Assembly: GCA_902603555.1 (NCBI GenBank)
Contig: CACKVD010000010.1
Coordinates: forward strand, 1 to 34,043
DNA length: 34,043 nucleotides
From: an uncultured Pelagibacteraceae bacterium
GTDB taxonomy: Bacteria > Pseudomonadota > Alphaproteobacteria > Pelagibacterales > Pelagibacteraceae
Direction: 5' to 3'
Each line of letters begins with the position of its first letter. Position 1 is the stretch's first letter. This document shows, piece by piece, positions 1 through 8,125 of this stretch. The position numbers and the translations under genes were made by a program. Below the pieces are notes generated by a model. It saw nothing but the letters and a program-made list of their open reading frames with translations, was not told the origin of the DNA and searched no databases.

Positions 1-563
1 TAAATAATAATATTGCTACTCAAATTTTTACAAAAAATGGACCACTTGCATTTTTACCTATTTCACAATCTGAAACTTCAATCGTTTATTCAATAAAAAA
101 CAAAGAGAATGTAGATTTTGAAAAATTGATTAAAAAATATAATATTAAATATAAGATTTTAAAAATAAATAAAGTAATGCGTTTTGAATTAAAATCTTCT
201 AGTTTAAGATCTTACTATTATAAAAATATTATTGCATTTGGAGATTTGTTACACAAAATACATCCACTTGCTGGGCAGGGTTTTAATATGACAATTAGAG
301 ATATTAAAACAATCTACAAACTTATTAAATTTAAAAAAGAACATGGACTAGATTTAGATACTTCTATTTGCTCAGATTTTGAAAAAAGTAGTAGGGATAA
401 AAATTATCTTTTTTCAAACAGTATTGATTTTATTTATGAATTTTTTAATTTTGAAAATAGATTAAAAGTTAATCATTTAAGTAAATCAATTAAGTATTTA
501 GGAAAAAATAAGATTGTAAATAATTTTTTTACAAAATTTGCAGATAATGGAATAGTAATTTAA
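1..563 (+). CDS. UbiH/UbiF/Coq6-type FAD-dependent hydroxylase (3' part only)
   Basis: The reading frame is open from base 3, so this is the C-terminal ~186 residues of a gene that begins outside the window; the internal Met at 126 is not the real start. The fragment carries the second FAD-binding motif of the aromatic-ring monooxygenase family, GDLLHKIHPLAGQGFN, at about 240-287 (family form GDAAHxxxPxAGQGxN), and upstream the segment GPLAFLP typical of the substrate-domain strand. Family members hydroxylate the ubiquinone precursor ring at the inner membrane using FAD and NAD(P)H-derived electrons. Which ring position this one uses (UbiH, UbiF, UbiL or UbiM type) cannot be told from the fragment. 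It ends tail-to-tail with the next gene, with 2 nt between the stops and no terminator. Confidence 0.85.
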   Translation, partial: NNNIATQIFTKNGPLAFLPISQSETSIVYSIKNKENVDFEKLIKKYNIKYKILKINKVMRFELKSSSLRSYYYKNIIAFGDLLHKIHPLAGQGFNMTIRDIKTIYKLIKFKKEHGLDLDTSICSDFEKSSRDKNYLFSNSIDFIYEFFNFENRLKVNHLSKSIKYLGKNKIVNNFFTKFADNGIVI

Positions 564-565
564 AA

Positions 566-1213
566 TTATTGAATGGTCGTATTATTATATTGATCAAATG
601 AATAGGTAGTTAATATTTCAGCTATTTTCGTTTTTCGAATATTTAAACTTTTTGCTTCCAATAAAACCTGTTTTTCTTCAATACTAAATGGAGATGCCAT
701 TGCTAACGCATTTATAGTTTCATCTAAACTTTGTTTTTCTAAAGCTTTCCAATTAATTATAAAGCCTCTTTTTTCAAAGAGGGATTTTAGGTCTTTAAAA
801 ATTAACTCTAAATCAGAAAACTTTATTTCCTCTTTTTTATTCTCCAAGTCTTCATAATAATTTTCAAAATTTATTTCACACTCTCTATACTTTTTATCAG
901 AACTGATTTCATTTGTTATTTTAAACCTTATTAAACCTTTTAGTTCAATTAAAAATCTAGAATCTTTAGTTTCTTTAAAACTTGTTATTTTTCCCATACA
1001 CCCAATTTCATGAAGTTGTGGAACATTATCATTAATATCTTTTGAGAGTTTGGGTTGTATCATACCAACTAACTTGTTTGATTTCATACTATCATTAATC
1101 ATATCTATATATCTTGGCTCAAAAATATTTAATGGCACTGTAGTTTTTGGAAAAATTATAAAGTTGCTCAGTGGAAAAACAGCTAACTTTTTTGGTAAAT
1201 CTTCTTTTTTCAT
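566..1213 (-). CDS. LON substrate-binding domain protein (no protease part)
   Basis: About 215 residues homologous to the N-terminal substrate-recognition domain of Lon protease, with no ATPase or Ser-Lys protease domain. The diagnostic opening is LPKKLAVFPLSNFIIFP followed by PLNIFEPRY (family form LPxFPLxxxxLxPxxxxPLxIFEPRY), then an IGCMGKI segment matching the IGxxGxI strand. Stand-alone proteins of this kind are common in Alphaproteobacteria; their role is unclear, perhaps substrate selection or adaptor work in proteolysis. An upstream in-frame ATG at 1231 would add six residues (MIYFKI); I prefer 1213 because the conserved domain starts just after it, but neither start has a Shine-Dalgarno sequence. 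It diverges from the tRNA promoter. Confidence 0.82.
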   Translation of the reverse strand: MKKEDLPKKLAVFPLSNFIIFPKTTVPLNIFEPRYIDMINDSMKSNKLVGMIQPKLSKDINDNVPQLHEIGCMGKITSFKETKDSRFLIELKGLIRFKITNEISSDKKYRECEINFENYYEDLENKKEEIKFSDLELIFKDLKSLFEKRGFIINWKALEKQSLDETINALAMASPFSIEEKQVLLEAKSLNIRKTKIAEILTTYSFDQYNNTTIQ

Positions 1214-1243
1214 TATTTTAAAATATATCATATTTAATATTGC

Positions 1244-1272
1244 TTGAATTAAAAAAAATGACTAATTATACT
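1244..1272 (+). promoter_or_regulatory. Sigma-70-type promoter for tRNA-Gly and phhB
   Basis: TTGAAT (1244-1249) and TATACT (1267-1272) are separated by exactly 17 nt and match the housekeeping -35/-10 consensus. The predicted transcript start near 1279 lies just before the tRNA 5' end at 1284. The next gene follows without room for its own promoter, so tRNA and phhB are probably co-transcribed. AT-rich DNA gives chance matches, but spacing and position both fit. Confidence 0.6.
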
Positions 1273-1283
1273 CTTTTTATAAT

Positions 1284-1358
1284 GCGGGCATAGCTCAGTG
1301 GTAGAGCGTCTCGTTGCCAACGAGAAGGTCGAGGGTTCGACCCCCTTTGCCCGCTCCA
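1284..1358 (+). tRNA. tRNA-Gly (anticodon GCC), CCA encoded
   Basis: A full cloverleaf is readable. The 7-bp acceptor stem is GCGGGCA (1284-1290) with TGCCCGC (1348-1354), then discriminator T and an encoded CCA (1356-1358). The D arm contains TAGCTCAGTGGTAGAGC. The anticodon stem is CTCGT/ACGAG around a loop reading TTGCCAA, giving anticodon GCC (glycine codons GGC/GGT). The T arm is GAGGG-TTCGACC-CCCTT, with a G-T pair at its base. Length without CCA is 72 nt, normal for tRNA-Gly. Confidence 0.97.
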
Positions 1359-1362
1359 GTTT

Positions 1363-1707
1363 ATGACAGACTTATTGAAAAAAAAATGTGTTCCTTGCGA
1401 AGGTGGTGCTATACCTTTTGATATTTCCGAAATTCATAAATATCAAAAAAAAGTTGATGGTTGGAAAATAGTTAAGAGTGACAAAAATATTTATTATCTT
1501 GAAAAAAAATTTACTTTTAAGAATTTTTTAGAAAGTCAAAAATTTGTAAATGAAGTAGGCTCAATATCAGAAGAAGAGGGACACCATCCCGATATATCTT
1601 TTGGATGGGGATATGCAAAAATAAATATTACAACACATGCAATAGAAGGTTTATCGGAAAATGACTTTATCTTGGCTGCTAAAATAGACAAAAATACTAA
1701 TGTCTAA
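1363..1707 (+). CDS. phhB: Pterin-4a-carbinolamine dehydratase
   Basis: A 114-residue cytoplasmic enzyme that dehydrates 4a-hydroxytetrahydropterin, normally recycling the pterin cofactor of aromatic amino acid hydroxylases; it doubles as the DCoH dimerisation cofactor in animals. The family signature is clear: N-terminal KKCVPCEGG, then EEEGHHPDISFGWGYAKI with the catalytic His pair and Pro, and TTHAIEGLSENDF with the third active-site His. The start is fixed by the conserved MTDL...CVPCEGG opening. The ATG begins 4 nt after the tRNA CCA, with no Shine-Dalgarno possible between. The 3' end overlaps the purH stop by 11 nt, tail to tail. No aromatic amino acid hydroxylase gene is in view. Confidence 0.95.
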   Translation: MTDLLKKKCVPCEGGAIPFDISEIHKYQKKVDGWKIVKSDKNIYYLEKKFTFKNFLESQKFVNEVGSISEEEGHHPDISFGWGYAKINITTHAIEGLSENDFILAAKIDKNTNV

Positions 1708-3232
1708 AATGTCTAGTTTTAGAAAAAATAAGAATTGTTCCTGTTTCATTTGCAAACTTTATTATATCTTTATCTCTAATTGAACCACTTGGTTGGATAA
1801 CTGCACTAACCCCTGCTTGAACTAGTTTTTCAATACCATCTACAAATGGAAAAAAAGCATCCGAAGCTGCAACTATCTCATTTTTAATTTTTGTGAACTT
1901 ATTCATTTTATCGATAGCAATTTTACAACTATCAAGCCTGCTTGGCTGCCCAGATCCTATTCCTATTGTTGACTCTTTGCTTGCCAATACGATTGCATTT
2001 GATTTTACATAACGACAAACATTAAAAGCAAACATTAAATTATCAAACTGTGATTTGTTTGGTTTTTTTTTTGAAACAACTTGAAAATTTTTTTTTGAAA
2101 GTATTTGACTATCTTCGGATTGTAACAAAAATGAATTATTAACAGAGTTAAATTTAAAAATTTCGTTAAATGAAAAATTTGAAGCATCTATTAATCTTAA
2201 ATTTTTTTTTGACTTAAGTATCTTAAGAGAATTTTTATCAAAGCCATTTGCAACTATTACTTCAAGAAATATTTTGTTTAATTCTAATGCTAGGTTTTTA
2301 GTAATTTTAAAATTACACGAAACAATACCACCAAAAGCACTTACAGGATCACATGATAAGGCATGTTTGTAGCTATCTTTATTATTCTTTAATATAGATA
2401 CACCACAAGGGTTAGCATGTTTTACAATAGCTACGCCTCTATTTTTTGGAAAAGATTTAGAAATGGTTAGGGCAGAGAAAATGTCATTATAATTATTAAA
2501 ACTTAATTGTTTTCCATGTATTTGATTAATATTAATGTTTGAAAATTTTGAGTAGACAGCACTTTCTTGATGTGGATTTTCTCCATATCGTAATTTTTCA
2601 ATTAAATTTCCATAAAATACTTTTTTTTTTGGAAAATTAATTTTTGAGATTTCATTAAAATAGTTTGAAATTACTGAGTCATAATAGGCTGTTTCTGCAA
2701 AAGCAAGTTGTGACATTTTTTTTCTAAATTTTAAAACAGTAGAACCTTTGTTGTTTTTTAATTGATCAATTAGTTCAGAATACTGATCTATAGATGTTAT
2801 AACTGTAACATCATTATAATTTTTTGCGGCAGCTCTTACCATGGCAGGTCCACCAACATCTATATTTTCAATAATATTATTATGATCTTTAGTTTTTTTT
2901 AGAGTTTGTTCAAAAGGATAAAAATTAACAATCACAAGATCTATATCTTCGAAATTATTTGTTTTTAAATCTTTTTTATGAGATTTATTTTTTCTTTTAT
3001 TAAGTATTCCTGCATGAATTTTAGGATGTAAAGTTTTAACTCTTCCTTCAAGTATTTCACTAAAACCAGTAAAATTTGAAATATCTATACATTTGTATTT
3101 TAATTTTTGTATTTCCTTAAACGTCCCGCCAGAGCTAATTATCTTTATATTATTATTTTTTAAGGTTTGTAATAGTGGTTTTAAATTAGATTTATCAGAT
3201 ACAGATATTAATGCTGATTTTATTTTTTTCAT
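1697..3232 (-). CDS. purH: Bifunctional AICAR formyltransferase / IMP cyclohydrolase
   Basis: It catalyses the last two steps of de novo purine synthesis: formylation of AICAR using 10-formyl-THF, then ring closure to IMP. The N-terminal ~200 residues form the IMP cyclohydrolase (MGS-like) domain, with SVSDKSNL, SSGGTFKEI and GRVKTLHPKIHAG. The C-terminal transformylase domain shows LRYGENPHQ, KHANPCGVS, SGQPSRLD and AFFPFVDGIEKL. The ATG at 3232 is chosen because it overlaps the stop of the upstream gene as TAATG, indicating translational coupling; an ATG at 3253 would add seven residues inside that gene. Length (511 aa) is normal. It is the third gene of a minus-strand run from rpe. The formyl donor relates functionally to folD at 17448. 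Confidence 0.97.
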   Translation of the reverse strand: MKKIKSALISVSDKSNLKPLLQTLKNNNIKIISSGGTFKEIQKLKYKCIDISNFTGFSEILEGRVKTLHPKIHAGILNKRKNKSHKKDLKTNNFEDIDLVIVNFYPFEQTLKKTKDHNNIIENIDVGGPAMVRAAAKNYNDVTVITSIDQYSELIDQLKNNKGSTVLKFRKKMSQLAFAETAYYDSVISNYFNEISKINFPKKKVFYGNLIEKLRYGENPHQESAVYSKFSNININQIHGKQLSFNNYNDIFSALTISKSFPKNRGVAIVKHANPCGVSILKNNKDSYKHALSCDPVSAFGGIVSCNFKITKNLALELNKIFLEVIVANGFDKNSLKILKSKKNLRLIDASNFSFNEIFKFNSVNNSFLLQSEDSQILSKKNFQVVSKKKPNKSQFDNLMFAFNVCRYVKSNAIVLASKESTIGIGSGQPSRLDSCKIAIDKMNKFTKIKNEIVAASDAFFPFVDGIEKLVQAGVSAVIQPSGSIRDKDIIKFANETGTILIFSKTRHFRH

Positions 3233-4836
3233 TATATCTTTCTTATTTCCCACTTAATATTTTCTATCTGGTTATTTGAAATCCCACTAATAAAAATGTT
3301 TTGATTTTCAGAATATAAATTTTTATTACCGAAATATAAACCATTATCAATGTTAATATCATAATTATCACATGTAAATTTCCATCCTTCATCATCTAGC
3401 TCAATTAAAATTGTTTTATTATCTTGAGTTTTCATTAATTTGATATTTGGTTCTACGTGAAAGCGAATATCAAACTTATAATTATTATTAGTTTTTTTTT
3501 TTATTATTTTATCCAATCCTTTAAAAACCATTTGTTCTGGATAAAATTCTATTTCTCTCTCATGAATTGAATTATATTTCTTAAGATATCCATCATGTGA
3601 AGCATTGATTTTCCAAAAATTTTTTTCAATAATGAAATTTTTTTTTATTACCTTTAAACCATTTTTAACTAAAAAAGTATTTTGAATTTTTGAAAATTTA
3701 CATGAAGAATTATCATCAATAACTAGAGTATTTTGTGTTGCAGAAGCTTTTGATAATTGATTTAATTTATTTTCTTTTTTTTTATAATAGCCACAATTAC
3801 TGATTAGTTTTTTTCCATTAGATATAATTTCAAAAGATAAAGCACCGGATTGATAATCCATGGTATACTTTTGAGTTGGTGTTGATCCTGCATCCATAAT
3901 TATGCAAATTTTTTTATTTTTTAAAACTATGTATCCTCCAAACTCCTGATTATCATTCTTAAATTTATAACCTAATCTTTTTAAATAATTATCAAAGTTA
4001 CTATTGTCAGAAATATTGTTTCCATTGAATAAAAAATCTGAACCTGAATTCCAAAAAAAAGCATAACCTTGCCCAAGATAGAATATAGTTTCATCTATAT
4101 GCTCGGGTATGTTTACCTGAGATTCTTTAAACCATTCTCTTATTAATATAAAATACTTTAGATAAAAAATTAGTTGTTTAATACTCCTTGATTTTGGAAA
4201 ACCATAACTGTCCAAAACTATTTTGGATATTTTTTTAAGCAAGGTTGAACCAAAGTTCAAATAATTTTTTTCATTATCATAACAAAGTCCAACTAGAATA
4301 ATTGAGGCACACCCAATTAACTTATCATCAATCAGTTTTGATCTATTAATTTCACTAATTAAATGATTTGCTTGCTTCAAAATTATTTTATTAAAATTAT
4401 TTCTATAATCATGATCGCTTTCGTCAAATGTAAGATTATGGCAAGATAACCAAGAAATAATTCGTTTAGCAGTTAAATCAAAATCCCAACTACTATTAAA
4501 TCTATGATTATTTCTTATCCAATTTGTAACAACTGATTGTGTAGTCTTTTTAGAGGATTTTAGATCTAAACTAAAAAACCAATAAAAACTATTTAAGTTT
4601 TTGTAATCTTTATTATTTAATTTATTATTATTCCAAATTTCTTCTAAAGAGAAATCATCAATTTTAAACTTTTTTTTTTGATATTTAATTAACGATGACA
4701 ATAAATGTGGGCTGGGTTTATAAACAAAATCCTTGTCATCTATTTTTGAAATTTTCTTGTCGTAAAAATTTGAGTAAAGATATAATTTACGTATTTGTTT
4801 TAAAATAGTAAAAAAAAAACGATTTATATAAATCAT
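3232..4836 (-). CDS. Heparinase II/III family protein
   Basis: A 534-residue protein with the architecture of heparinase II/III-like polysaccharide lyases: an alpha-helical first half and a beta-rich second half. The second half contains the family region GGYIVLKNKKICIIMDAG followed by QSGALSFEII and ASATQNTLVIDDNSS, resembling the conserved xATxxHNTLxxDxxSS segment, with Gln where the family usually has His. A gene of this type next to purH is, as far as I recall, a common alphaproteobacterial arrangement. The substrate is unknown; turnover of an acidic envelope polysaccharide is a guess. No convincing signal peptide is visible; the N-terminus (MIYINRFFFTILKQIRKLYL) is basic-hydrophobic. It starts 4 nt after rpe ends and overlaps purH. 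Confidence 0.82.
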   Translation of the reverse strand: MIYINRFFFTILKQIRKLYLYSNFYDKKISKIDDKDFVYKPSPHLLSSLIKYQKKKFKIDDFSLEEIWNNNKLNNKDYKNLNSFYWFFSLDLKSSKKTTQSVVTNWIRNNHRFNSSWDFDLTAKRIISWLSCHNLTFDESDHDYRNNFNKIILKQANHLISEINRSKLIDDKLIGCASIILVGLCYDNEKNYLNFGSTLLKKISKIVLDSYGFPKSRSIKQLIFYLKYFILIREWFKESQVNIPEHIDETIFYLGQGYAFFWNSGSDFLFNGNNISDNSNFDNYLKRLGYKFKNDNQEFGGYIVLKNKKICIIMDAGSTPTQKYTMDYQSGALSFEIISNGKKLISNCGYYKKKENKLNQLSKASATQNTLVIDDNSSCKFSKIQNTFLVKNGLKVIKKNFIIEKNFWKINASHDGYLKKYNSIHEREIEFYPEQMVFKGLDKIIKKKTNNNYKFDIRFHVEPNIKLMKTQDNKTILIELDDEGWKFTCDNYDINIDNGLYFGNKNLYSENQNIFISGISNNQIENIKWEIRKI

Positions 4837-4840
4837 GAAA

Positions 4841-5500
4841 TTATTTTGATTTTAATAATTCAATATTTTTTTTTATATCTCCATTATTACTTTTAAAAAT
4901 TGTGGTGCCAGAAACAAGAATATTAGCACCAGCATCTATTGCAATTTTGGAATTGTCAAAATTTATACCTCCATCAATTTCAATATCAAAATTTAAATTT
5001 TTTTCTATTTGTATTTTTTTTAAATCCTTTATTTTTGTCAAAACCTCGGGCATAAATTTTTGTCCACCAAACCCAGGATTTACACTCATGATAAGAACTA
5101 AGTCTATTTCATCTAGAACATTTAAAATTGTATCAATTTTAGTTTTAGGATTAAGAGATACTCCAGCCTTTTTTTTTAATTCTTTTATTTTTGAAATTGA
5201 TGATTTCAAATTTTCTGTTGCCTCAGGGTGGATTGTAATTATATCTGCCCCTGCATTTGAGTATGCCTCAATATATTTATGAACTGGCGAAATCATTAGA
5301 TGGACATCAAATATCATTGAAGAATGTTTTTTTAATGCTTCAATTACAGGTGGACCAATTGTTAAATTAGGAACAAAATGACCATCCATGACATCTACGT
5401 GAATCATATCAGCGCCGCCTTCTTCTAATCTTTTAATTTCATTACCTAATTGACTAAAATCAGCTGATAAAATTGATGGCGAAATTTTTATTTTTTTCAT
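4841..5500 (-). CDS. rpe: Ribulose-phosphate 3-epimerase
   Basis: It interconverts D-ribulose 5-phosphate and D-xylulose 5-phosphate in the pentose phosphate pathway. It is a 219-residue TIM barrel with every diagnostic element: SPSILSADFSQLG at the N-terminus, IHVDVMDGHFVPN (catalytic Asp and metal His), FDVHLMI (metal His), MSVNPGFGGQKF (phosphate loop) and IEIDGGI (second catalytic Asp). Length and start are typical. It lies upstream of the heparinase-like gene and purH on the same strand with spacing of a few bases, so the three are probably one transcript. Confidence 0.97.
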   Translation of the reverse strand: MKKIKISPSILSADFSQLGNEIKRLEEGGADMIHVDVMDGHFVPNLTIGPPVIEALKKHSSMIFDVHLMISPVHKYIEAYSNAGADIITIHPEATENLKSSISKIKELKKKAGVSLNPKTKIDTILNVLDEIDLVLIMSVNPGFGGQKFMPEVLTKIKDLKKIQIEKNLNFDIEIDGGINFDNSKIAIDAGANILVSGTTIFKSNNGDIKKNIELLKSK

Positions 5501-5528
5501 TGATAACTAATTTAACTAGTATCAATTT

Positions 5529-5885
5529 TTAAAATTTAATTGAATTAAAAAATTGGTAAATTTGCCTCGAAATCTCACTTTCTAAAGGAAAAGATAGCAT
5601 ACCCATTACAGAATAACCCAAAACCCATGGCATCAAGTAAAATCTTATCATAAAGAAAAACCAAGCAACATAAAGTGGAACTAGTGGGTGAATAATGAAT
5701 GATGGAGTTAAAGGTTTAAAAATTTTTAATAATGGATTGGTAAATTTAACAAATACTTTCATAAAAAAAAACTGAGAGTCTTCTTTTTGAAAAATATTCA
5801 TTGCCACCCTTCCTATCAAAGTCCACATAATAACCCCTAAAATATAGTCAATTATATAAACTAATGGATGGAAGTTAGCAGACAT
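5529..5885 (-). CDS. Small integral membrane protein, YggT-like
   Basis: A 118-residue protein with about three hydrophobic segments (roughly residues 8-30, 65-90 and 92-110) and the segment KFTNPLLKIFKPLTP, which resembles the loop of YggT-family proteins (TDPxLxxxRxxxP). The match is weaker than for the YggT protein at 17153, so I call it YggT-like rather than a certain member. Function is unknown; YggT proteins have been linked to osmotic stress tolerance and cell-division positioning in other bacteria. It is 29 nt upstream of rpe and lies just past the terminator of the symporter operon, so it probably heads the rpe-purH transcript. Confidence 0.6.
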   Translation of the reverse strand: MSANFHPLVYIIDYILGVIMWTLIGRVAMNIFQKEDSQFFFMKVFVKFTNPLLKIFKPLTPSFIIHPLVPLYVAWFFFMIRFYLMPWVLGYSVMGMLSFPLESEISRQIYQFFNSIKF

Positions 5886-5918
5886 TTTAGATTTATATTG
5901 GAAAAAAGATTAAATTAA

Positions 5919-5942
5919 AAGGGGCGAAGTTAATCGCCCCTT
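5919..5942 (-). terminator. Rho-independent terminator after the symporter genes
   Basis: AAGGGGCGA (5919-5927) pairs perfectly with TCGCCCCTT (5934-5942) around a 6-nt loop, an unusually GC-rich 9-bp stem for this DNA. Read on the minus strand the stem is followed by TTTTAATTTA, a usable U-rich tail. It lies 12 nt past the stop of the symporter gene and separates it from the YggT-like/rpe run. Confidence 0.75.
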
Positions 5943-5954
5943 ATAAATATTTTT

Positions 5955-7763
5955 TTATTGTTTGCCAAGGATCGTTCTACCAGACGGTACACGAACCTCA
6001 TCAACCATTTTTTGCGTAGCAGCATTTGGTGCCGAAGTAATTAAACTTACAACAACCATAGATACTAAACTAACTGCAGATCCGAAGATACCAAAAGTTA
6101 ACTGAGTAATACCTAAGAATCCACTTCCACCTGTTCGTACCCAAACTAGGTACCAAGCACCTGAAATTAGACCTAAAGCCATACCAGCTATAGCACCTTC
6201 TTTGTTAGCTCTCTTCCACCATACACCAAGTACAAGTGGGAAGAACAATCCAGACATTGCAAAGTCAAACGCCCATATTACTGAACCTAAGATACCTTGA
6301 ATCTCCATTGCTGCAATAGTTGCTCCAGCAAAACCAATTACTACAAGTAATACCCTTGCAACAACCAGTCGTTTTGCAGTCTCTGCTTTTGGATCAATGA
6401 TCTTGTAGTACAAGTCATGTGATAAAGCATTTGCAATCGCTAGAATCAAACCATCGGCTGTTGACATGGCAGCAGCCATACCTCCAGCAGCAACCAGACC
6501 TGAGATTACGTATGGTAATCCAGCTATTTCCGGTGTAGCTAACACAACGGCTTTACCACCCATGAAAAACTCATTTAACTCAAGAGTTCCATTTCCGTTA
6601 AAGTCGCTTACAAACATCAAGTTTGCTGTGTTCCAGTTTTGATACCAATCTATCGCTTGAACTTCTGCAATTGATTTACCGATAATACCTGTTGGTAATG
6701 ATGGGTCCATCAATGACAATTTAGATAGAGTCGCTAACATTGGAGCAGAAGAATAAAGTAGGAAGATAAAGAATAAAGACCAACCTACTGATTTTCTAGC
6801 TGCTTTTACACTTGGAGTAGTGAAATATCTCATCATAACGTGTGGTAATGAAGCTGTTCCCATCATCATCGCCAATGCTAATGAAATAAATGCCCAAGGT
6901 GTAGCGTTAACCGCTGAGTGAGCTTTAGTTATTCCAGCTAACCCTTTCGGTACCATTGCAAGATTTTCTTTTGAATTTGCAACAAAACCAAATTGCTGTT
7001 CTAACTCAGTAATCCTAGCTACTTCGTCAGCTAACATAAAGTGAGGGAAGAAACCCGCACCTATTTTGTTACTGATCCAGAATACTGGAAGTAAGTAAGC
7101 TATGATTAGTACGATATACTGTGCTACCTGTGTCCAAGTTACTCCTCTCATACCACCTAACATTGAACATAGTAAGATACTTACTAATCCAACATATACT
7201 GCGTATTGGAATGGAATATCAAGAGCAACAGATGCAATAGTACCTGTAGCGTTAATTTGTGCAGTCACATAAGTAAATGAAGCAACAGTTAAAACTATTA
7301 CTGCAAGTAACCTACTTAGATTACCACCATATCTTGTACCTATGAAATCTGGAACTGTGTAACAGCCAAATTTTCGTAAGTATGGTGCTAATAAAGATGC
7401 AACCAATACATAACCACCAGTCCAACCAACAAGTAGTGCCATGTATCCGTAACCTTTAAAGTAAATACCACCTGCCATTGCAACAAACGAAGCACCAGAC
7501 ATCCAGTCTGCTGCAGTCGCCATTCCATTGAACACGGTAGGTACTTGTCTTCCAGCTACGTAATATGCATCTGCTTGCGCTGTACGTGATAGCCAACCGA
7601 TTATTGCGTAGATGGCTACTGTGAAGGCCACGAAACAAATACCTATTGTTTTCGCAGTCATACCCATCTGCTCGCAAATTGCCATAATAATTATGAAAGC
7701 TAAAAATCCACCCGTGTAGATTCCATAAACTTTAGGCAAGTTATCTATAAAATTACCTTTCAT
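5955..7763 (-). CDS. Sodium:solute symporter (SSS family, acetate-symporter-like large subunit)
   Basis: A 602-residue polytopic membrane protein with about 13 hydrophobic spans. SSS-family marks include DAYYVAGRQVPTVFNGMATAADWMSGASF near residues 65-95, the sodium-site region ATPEIAGLPYVISGLVAAGGMAAAMSTADG, and SHDLYYK. It is 4 residues from its DUF4212 partner, a pairing typical of the two-subunit VC_2705-like branch, and acs lies close by, so acetate or another short monocarboxylate is the likely substrate (inference). Residues 387-398, in an extracytoplasmic-looking loop, read DFNGNGTLELNE, a complete EF-hand-type calcium loop. Base composition is clearly richer in G+C than neighbouring genes. 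A strong terminator follows. Confidence 0.9.
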   Translation of the reverse strand: MKGNFIDNLPKVYGIYTGGFLAFIIIMAICEQMGMTAKTIGICFVAFTVAIYAIIGWLSRTAQADAYYVAGRQVPTVFNGMATAADWMSGASFVAMAGGIYFKGYGYMALLVGWTGGYVLVASLLAPYLRKFGCYTVPDFIGTRYGGNLSRLLAVIVLTVASFTYVTAQINATGTIASVALDIPFQYAVYVGLVSILLCSMLGGMRGVTWTQVAQYIVLIIAYLLPVFWISNKIGAGFFPHFMLADEVARITELEQQFGFVANSKENLAMVPKGLAGITKAHSAVNATPWAFISLALAMMMGTASLPHVMMRYFTTPSVKAARKSVGWSLFFIFLLYSSAPMLATLSKLSLMDPSLPTGIIGKSIAEVQAIDWYQNWNTANLMFVSDFNGNGTLELNEFFMGGKAVVLATPEIAGLPYVISGLVAAGGMAAAMSTADGLILAIANALSHDLYYKIIDPKAETAKRLVVARVLLVVIGFAGATIAAMEIQGILGSVIWAFDFAMSGLFFPLVLGVWWKRANKEGAIAGMALGLISGAWYLVWVRTGGSGFLGITQLTFGIFGSAVSLVSMVVVSLITSAPNAATQKMVDEVRVPSGRTILGKQ

Positions 7764-8023
7764 TAGTCGTCCCCTCTTTCTGAAAAGCCGAATTCTTCGT
7801 CGATTTTTTCTTGTCTATTCGCAAACCAGAAAATTAGGATTACGAAGATTCCAAGAGATCCCTGACATGTAAACCAATATGTCCATGGATAACCGAAAGG
7901 TCCTGTGACCTCATTCATTTCAGCTCCGAATAAGAAGATGCCAATTGAGAATACAAACCAGATTGCTAACGTCATGAATAGCAAATTTCTGGTTTTTTCC
8001 CAGTGTTGTTCTTGTTTTGACAT
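7763..8023 (-). CDS. DUF4212 protein, putative small subunit of the sodium/solute symporter
   Basis: An 86-residue protein with two transmembrane helices (about residues 15-33 and 50-68) and a charged C-terminus. The segment GPFGYPWTYWFTCQGS between them fits the DUF4212 family, whose members sit directly upstream of VC_2705-like symporters and are thought to be their small subunit. The stop overlaps the start of the large subunit by one base, so the two are translationally coupled. It shares the elevated G+C content of the large subunit. Confidence 0.88.
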   Translation of the reverse strand: MSKQEQHWEKTRNLLFMTLAIWFVFSIGIFLFGAEMNEVTGPFGYPWTYWFTCQGSLGIFVILIFWFANRQEKIDEEFGFSERGDD

Positions 8024-8028
8024 TTATA

Positions 8029-8036
8029 CCTCTCTC
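8029..8036 (-). promoter_or_regulatory. Strong Shine-Dalgarno sequence of the symporter operon
   Basis: On the minus strand GAGAGAGG lies 5 nt before the ATG at 8023. Most genes in this window have no recognisable ribosome binding site, so this one suggests that the symporter operon is translated strongly, in line with its different composition. Confidence 0.65.
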
Positions 8037-8125
8037 TTTTTAGTTATAACTGGCGAAAACCATAACCATTATGAAACAGATTTAAAGTGTTAAAATTGTA
8101 CATAAAATAGGAATTTTTAAGGTAT

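Noticed and set aside
1697..1707. Overlap of phhB and purH ends considered as a sign of a wrong frame
   Set aside because: Both proteins end after complete conserved domains; short tail-to-tail overlaps are common in this window.
4902..5282. Open frame of 126 codons on the plus strand, opposite rpe
   Set aside because: It is the mirror of strongly conserved rpe codons; the translation is Ile/Phe/Ser-rich without any family motif.
5919..5942. GC-rich hairpin considered as a regulatory RNA or attachment site
   Set aside because: Its position just past a stop codon and its U-rich tail on the minus strand are fully explained by a terminator.
7456..7677. 73-codon minus-strand frame with many Cys and Arg inside the symporter gene
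   Set aside because: It overlaps a conserved membrane-protein frame on the same strand, has an implausible composition and no start signal.
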